Both the position numbers and the translations under genes were made by a program. A DNA stretch of 25,000 nt, taken from assembly GCA_903813345.2 (NCBI GenBank), contig CAIIXF020000215.1, forward strand, positions 1-25,000. The letters are read 5' to 3'. Source of the stretch: Owenia fusiformis (Eukaryota > Annelida > Polychaeta > Sabellida > Oweniidae). Within the stretch, counting starts at the first letter, position 1. Each line of letters opens with the position of its first letter. This document shows positions 10,201 through 16,200 of the stretch, piece by piece. The notes beneath the pieces were generated by a model. It was not told where the DNA came from and ran no database searches. It saw only the letters and a list, made by a program, of their open reading frames with translations.

Positions 10201-13200
10201 CAATGGAGGGGAAATAAATCTAATAATAATAATATAAAATATTGCAAATCACAATGTATAATATTGCAAATCACAATATAGAATATTGCAAATCACAATA
10301 CAGAATATTGCAAATCGAAACATAGAATATTGCAAATCACAAAGTAGAACATTGCAAATCACAATATAGAATATTTCAAATCACAATATAGAATATTTCA
10401 AATCACAATGTATAATATTGCAAATCACAAAATAGAATATTGTAAATCACAATACAGGATATTGCAAATCGAAATGTGGAATATTGCAAATCACAAAGTA
10501 GAACATTGCAAATCACAAAGTAGAACATTGCAAATCACAATATAGAATATTTCAAATCACAGTATAGAAAATTGCAAATCACAAAGTAGAACATTGCAAA
10601 TCACAATACAGATAATTGCAAATCACAAAGTAGAGTATTACCAATCACAATGTTGATTATTGCCAATCACAGAGAGGGTAATTTGGATAAGGCTGTTTGG
10701 TGACTTATATTTTGACTAAAATGACACAAACATTTCAGCACACCAGATTTATTATTTTTTCATTTCTTTTTCCAGTCAGATGCAGTAATGAAATACATCA
10801 TAAAGATGTTAAAAAAATTCAGCACTGCAGCGGAATTCATCCCAACACTTGATTCCCTAAAACAATTTGACTTAGAGGGACTAGAGACGTCCACTGCGGT
10901 AAAACAAGTAAGCAGTATGTTCTCACCCAAACTTCAATATGAATGATAATTGAATTTAATGATTGAAACAGTATGATCTTGATTAAATATGAGCAGTGAT
11001 TATGAACAATTATCTTAAGTATGATGTTTAATTGATATTTTGATAACAATAAATTCGAATTTATCACGGGACCTATGACATTTGATTTAGGAGACACACA
11101 ACAACAGGCCATTCTTCTTTATCCGGCCTACAATCCTCTCAAAACTGGCAGTTGCTCATCCAGAATGTGGAGTTCAATCAGTCGATGACCATCTCATCGT
11201 CAAGCAATTGGTTTTTTTGGACGATATGTCCACTAACAAAAGTAGACGGTGGTCTCCAATGAGTGTGTGTCAGCTTTTACCCATTGGTAAATAAAACTTT
11301 TTTAAAAGTATTTTAAATTCTTGCAACTTCCAATAGGCTAACTTAACAAATACTGTTTAAGACTTACTTCAATTTTTTCAAAATCACAGAAGTTCTCAGA
11401 AGTTCAAATCTGACTTAAGATTTGACTCAATTGGGTCCGCCCAGTTGTCCGGGTGCCTCCCGACTGCATTGTAATAAAGGTACTTCATGATTACACCCTG
11501 GCTTGTATGCTTTTGAAAGTGAAGCTAAGTAGTTCATTCTATTTATTCTAAATATAATCTTATTTGTGATCTTATTTATAGCAATGGCAGACAACCACTT
11601 CTTTGTGAACGTCTGCTCCGTTTCGACGGAAGTAAATGCAATTACACTGGGGCATGCAGTGATAAAAGACATGCAGACTATGGGAAGGTAATTGATTAAA
11701 AATAATACAGATCGCAATATCACGCCTAACCATCGGCAATGTGCATTGACAAAATCTATTGTTGTATACTTTGTATGTACTTTGTCAATGTTTCATTGAT
11801 TTCAAGCAAAAACTATGATGTATGTTTTTATTCCTCATGTACTTTCTTTTTAAAGTAGGAGGTGGAAATCCACCTAGGTACAGTGTAGGGGCGGCAGACT
11901 AAACAAAACCTTATTTATCTGTGTTACATTGTTGTAGAGTGTTTTCCTTCATGGATTTCAGACATTTGAATACTAGCATATTATTAAATCAACAAATTAA
12001 TTTGAAAATGTGTATATTTCACATACTGTAAGATTTTCAATTCGAATAGGATACCAGGATACAGTGGTGGAAAATCTGTCACTGTGGAAAGTACCTTCGC
12101 CACCTTTGTTGCGGACATGGCTATGCAGAGCAGCATCTGCAGCCACTTAGGTGCTGCTGCAAATTCATTTTGCCCTAAGTGTGAGGTATGTCTATTAACG
12201 GTGGTTAAAGTCAACGTTTTAAAGCATTTTTTTACTAAAACATGCAATGATAATTACTACCTGCAAGATTTTCTTAATTTCCAAACAAAAATCAAAACCA
12301 GCAATTAGACAACAAAAAGTAGTGACTATTTGTTAAACCAATAGGTGCGATTAAATAGAGTTGATTTGAATTTCATGACATGGGAAAGAACATGAAAAGT
12401 GATTGCCATTCAACATTGACATAAAGACAAAAATTTACTTAGAATGAATGAAATTAGTCGGATTGTCTTAATCAAGGTTACAAAGGGAGAAGTTGCAGTT
12501 GGGACCAAGCGTAATAAAGAAAAAACAGTGGAGACACGAAAGAAGTGAGTACAATGTAAAATCTGCTGACATCAACCTAATCAAGACCATGATTCTATTA
12601 GCATTCTTGATAGGCCTAATGTATTTATATTTTACAATAAATATATTCACATCTAATCTGTCTTTATTCTAACCTATACATTAATTAAGACATTCAAAAA
12701 ACTAAAACATTTAACAATTCATGTGAATACATTTCAAAAATGATTTGAATTGACACAGGGATACTTAATAACTGATAACTAACATTATAACAGCTTTAAA
12801 AAAGTAATGACATATGGAAATGTTTATTTTGTTATTCAACAGAATAGCCTTGGAGAAAACTGTAACTGGAATGAAAAAACTGCAAACAGTGACGGGGATA
12901 AAAGGAGATGAAAACCCAATACTAAATCTTAGTTTTGACCCTCATGAGTAAGCATGCTTGTTAAATAATTATATAAATTGGATGTGCAGCAGTGTATTGA
13001 AATAGACAATCAATAGTTGAGACAAATGCGTATGATATGCTATGAAAATGGTGTATGTTTGTTGTTTCAGAAACATACCAACTGGCATATTGCATGTTAT
13101 CCACCTTGGAGTCACAAAGCAACTGCTATCTGTGATGAGTAAAAATGACAGAAAGTCATTACTTCAGGTAATTTAAGCAACACAATTATCAGAGTGCAAA

Positions 13201-16200
13201 CTATAGACCTAGTAAAGGTCTATGTATTTAAGATAAAAATGATATATAAAATATATGAAATGACTGTTACTCATTGTTGTATACACTGTTGGGCAAAATG
13301 AGATATGCATGTTCTAGCAAAAATGATTCTACCACCCAAAAGGAGGAAACTTAGAGGTCATATATGCCCAAATGTTGCAAAACTTAGTACTAGGCCTAGT
13401 ATTTTAAAAGTTATTTTGAAAGGTTGAAATGATGATGTAGCCATAATTTATGAAGTGTAGAAATTGATATAAGTATTGATATGTGAAACAGTTAAAACAA
13501 TGAACAATGAAAAACATGTTCTACTTATTCGGACCTTCCATTCAGATTTCCATATACGTTAAAACCTAATTTGATTTCCAGCTGTACATCAAGGATCTGT
13601 GTCCAAAACTCGGAAACAAGTTTGTGGATTATCTCGGAAGTAGACAAGGGAAGGACTTTAAATCATTTGTAAGTTTATTAATTAACACATGAAATCATTG
13701 CTTTTCATTTTACAATATACAATATATTCTGAATGATGTGTTCCATCATTTGTATCCTGGATTTGTCATGGCTAATCACACAGCAAGTTTGTGATTCTAT
13801 AATGTTTATATTATTATACTATATGTATCAAGAAGAATTGTGCGATCACTTTTTATTACATTCAGATTACAGTCAGTATATATGATATTTAATAAGTGAA
13901 AGCCAATTAAAAAGCCCGTATCGTAGGCCCGTAGGTAATTCTAAACTATAGTACAGTGACTATTTGGCAATGATTTTTTTTGATTTTGGATGAATAGTGA
14001 GAAAAAGTTCTACTCTTTGCAGATCCAGATTGCTCCATTTGCTGCGAAATTCAGTGGACAGCCCCAATCAATCTTTAAGGCAACATTGAAACTTGCAAAG
14101 GTAAGCCATTCAAAGAGCCTTGTAGGGTTTATAAGAAGTGAGGAATTTAATAGAGAGATTTCTCACATACGAGAAAGTTAAACCGTACACTTATACATGT
14201 AAGTTAAAATACAAGGTGTTTCATAATGTGGGCTATTCGTTAGGAAATATATTCTAGGTCAAAGACATATCATTTGTAGTTTGATTTGTAGCATGTTTAG
14301 TTGATATGAATGTGTTAGACTAGAATAAAATAGGTTCTTATGATACAAATGTTATAGACATATCTTTTCTCAAATTGACTTTTTGGAGATGCTCGATATG
14401 AAACACCATGTATGTCATTTGTTGATCTACTGAATGAGTCGTTCCATAAATTGCTAAAACCTACTGGTTTGGTTGGTCCAACCACTTGGTGTTTTAAATT
14501 GATAGTTAAAGCAGATTAATTTTAAAAAGTGCTCGCGGTCAATTGGTCCACACACTTGTAGGTGGAGATTTATATGGATATCCAACTGTATACGTTATCA
14601 TCTACGTATATACTAGTATACTTTCAAAACTTAGATCTGAACTTCTACTGATCATGAAAACTTAAAACAAATCCATTTGTCTACGTAATGAGTCACTTTA
14701 AGGGATCGTGTTTATAATACACTACTACTACTACTACTAGGACACGGAAGCAAACATTTAATTATAATGGGCATAATTTACATGTGCAGATGACATTGCA
14801 TTCATGGTCTCTATTTGATTGAGCTTTACTATCGGGAATAGTTCTGCTACATTTGGTAGCATTTCAAATTGATTTTAGTAAATATAATAGTCCGACATGA
14901 CCCTTTCAAGTTGTACTTTCACGTATGTGCGAAATCTCTACATACTTTTAACTTTACTTGAGCATTTTTATTACACAATGTTGGTCAATATAAGAGAGGT
15001 ACAAAGTCTATCTGTATCTGTTATATAGAATTTTCCACTTTCAGCTTCACAAAGTATTATGTGCAGGGGGGCCGATTGAAGTACCTGCACAAGACTATGT
15101 GAGTGCTGCTCTGGAAGTGGGGAGCGTGTTAGCTACTCCAAAACTGCATGCACTTTTGCACATGGTAAAGATCTAAGTCGTATAACCATACAATTAAAAT
15201 GTTTTTGGCATCTGTGCAACCGAAGGTTAACAAGGGACCATGCGTAGTATGGTAATTGATTTTAGACGGTCACATCTTTTACCATTAGTACTTTTTCAAT
15301 TCAAATATGACATTTCTCATTCATGTTAGCTTTCAAGAAATTATGAAGGGTTATGAAATATCAATCGAACAAGAAGATACTTTTGATATATTTAAATTGA
15401 GAAAAACAGATCCTCTAAGCCTAATATTTTTAATAAGTGGGGTCGTAATCCACTTACTTTCAGAGAGTTGGATTGATGTTTTTATCATCACAGGGCCTTC
15501 AATTGAAAGCAAATATATTGTTTTAATAAAAACCACTGTATTAATGGCCATAAACTACTTACAGTTCGTGAAAGATAAAACTGTCCAAAATCACTTGTCA
15601 TACTATACCTGGTCCTTTGGTGAGTGTCTGGCGTTGAGTCGTAGAGAAGCGTTTTATTTGTGTAAATAATCACTTTTGTAGTTTTGCGCAATTTGTGTTT
15701 TTACACTGTTGCAGTTGCACGTATTTTGCAGTTTTAGAATACTCAAATAATATTTGCTTTCCTTTAAAGGCAAAGGACCAGGACCAACATGGGCCACTGA
15801 TAATGCTAAATGAGGATAAATTCGAATCCTCCCACAAACATATAAGGTTTGTTGAAACTAAGAACTCCTTGGTAAATATTGGTAAATACGGAGAATGTTT
15901 ACAGCCACAAAATGTTATAACTCCAATATTTTAAATTATAATAATTTTAAGTTGGCTGAATGTGGGCTAGAGTGGAACACTTCAAGCTAGGCTATGGCGC
16001 CGTAATCACGAAGTTTCGAGTTCGAGCTGCATGCACAGGATGTACTCCCGGTGTTTATTCAAGTATGCAAAATAATTTCCTCATTATGAACCTTGTACTT
16101 GTATATCCATTGATAATATTTTTTTATTTTTATATACTTTTAGAGAAGGTCTGTTTAAACAAAACAACTTGGCAAGAGGGAGAGACACCGCCAGAGCCCA

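Larger units (their letters stand above)
8097..10230 (+). mobile_element. 5'-truncated non-LTR retrotransposon (LINE)
   Basis: The element is inserted in the 22-bp minisatellite. The left junction follows ATCACAATAT at 8096. The right end is a 3' UTR of about 350 bp finishing in AATAAATCTAATAATAATAA, a short TAA-type tail rather than poly(A). AATAT occurs on both sides (8092-8096 and 10231-10235) and could be a short target duplication, though this is weak. The endonuclease part and the start of the reverse transcriptase are missing. The clade cannot be fixed by eye. Confidence 0.85.
6135..10775 (+). other. Intron 5, loaded with repeats
   Basis: This 4.6-kb intron is by far the longest of the gene. 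It contains a possible alternative terminal exon (7069), mariner-like and pogo-like remnants, and a 22-bp minisatellite interrupted by a LINE. All are annotated separately. The remainder (6135-6740, 6800-7060, 7667-7760) shows nothing I recognise. Confidence 0.75.

Noticed and set aside
7762-10672. The 22-bp repeats as a possible CRISPR array
   Set aside because: The units are directly adjacent without unique spacers, the genome is animal, and the interruption is a LINE.
15307-15669. 120-codon open frame in intron 15
   Set aside because: It is AT-rich, overlapped by open frames on the opposite strand and without motif; the exons on either side join in frame without it.
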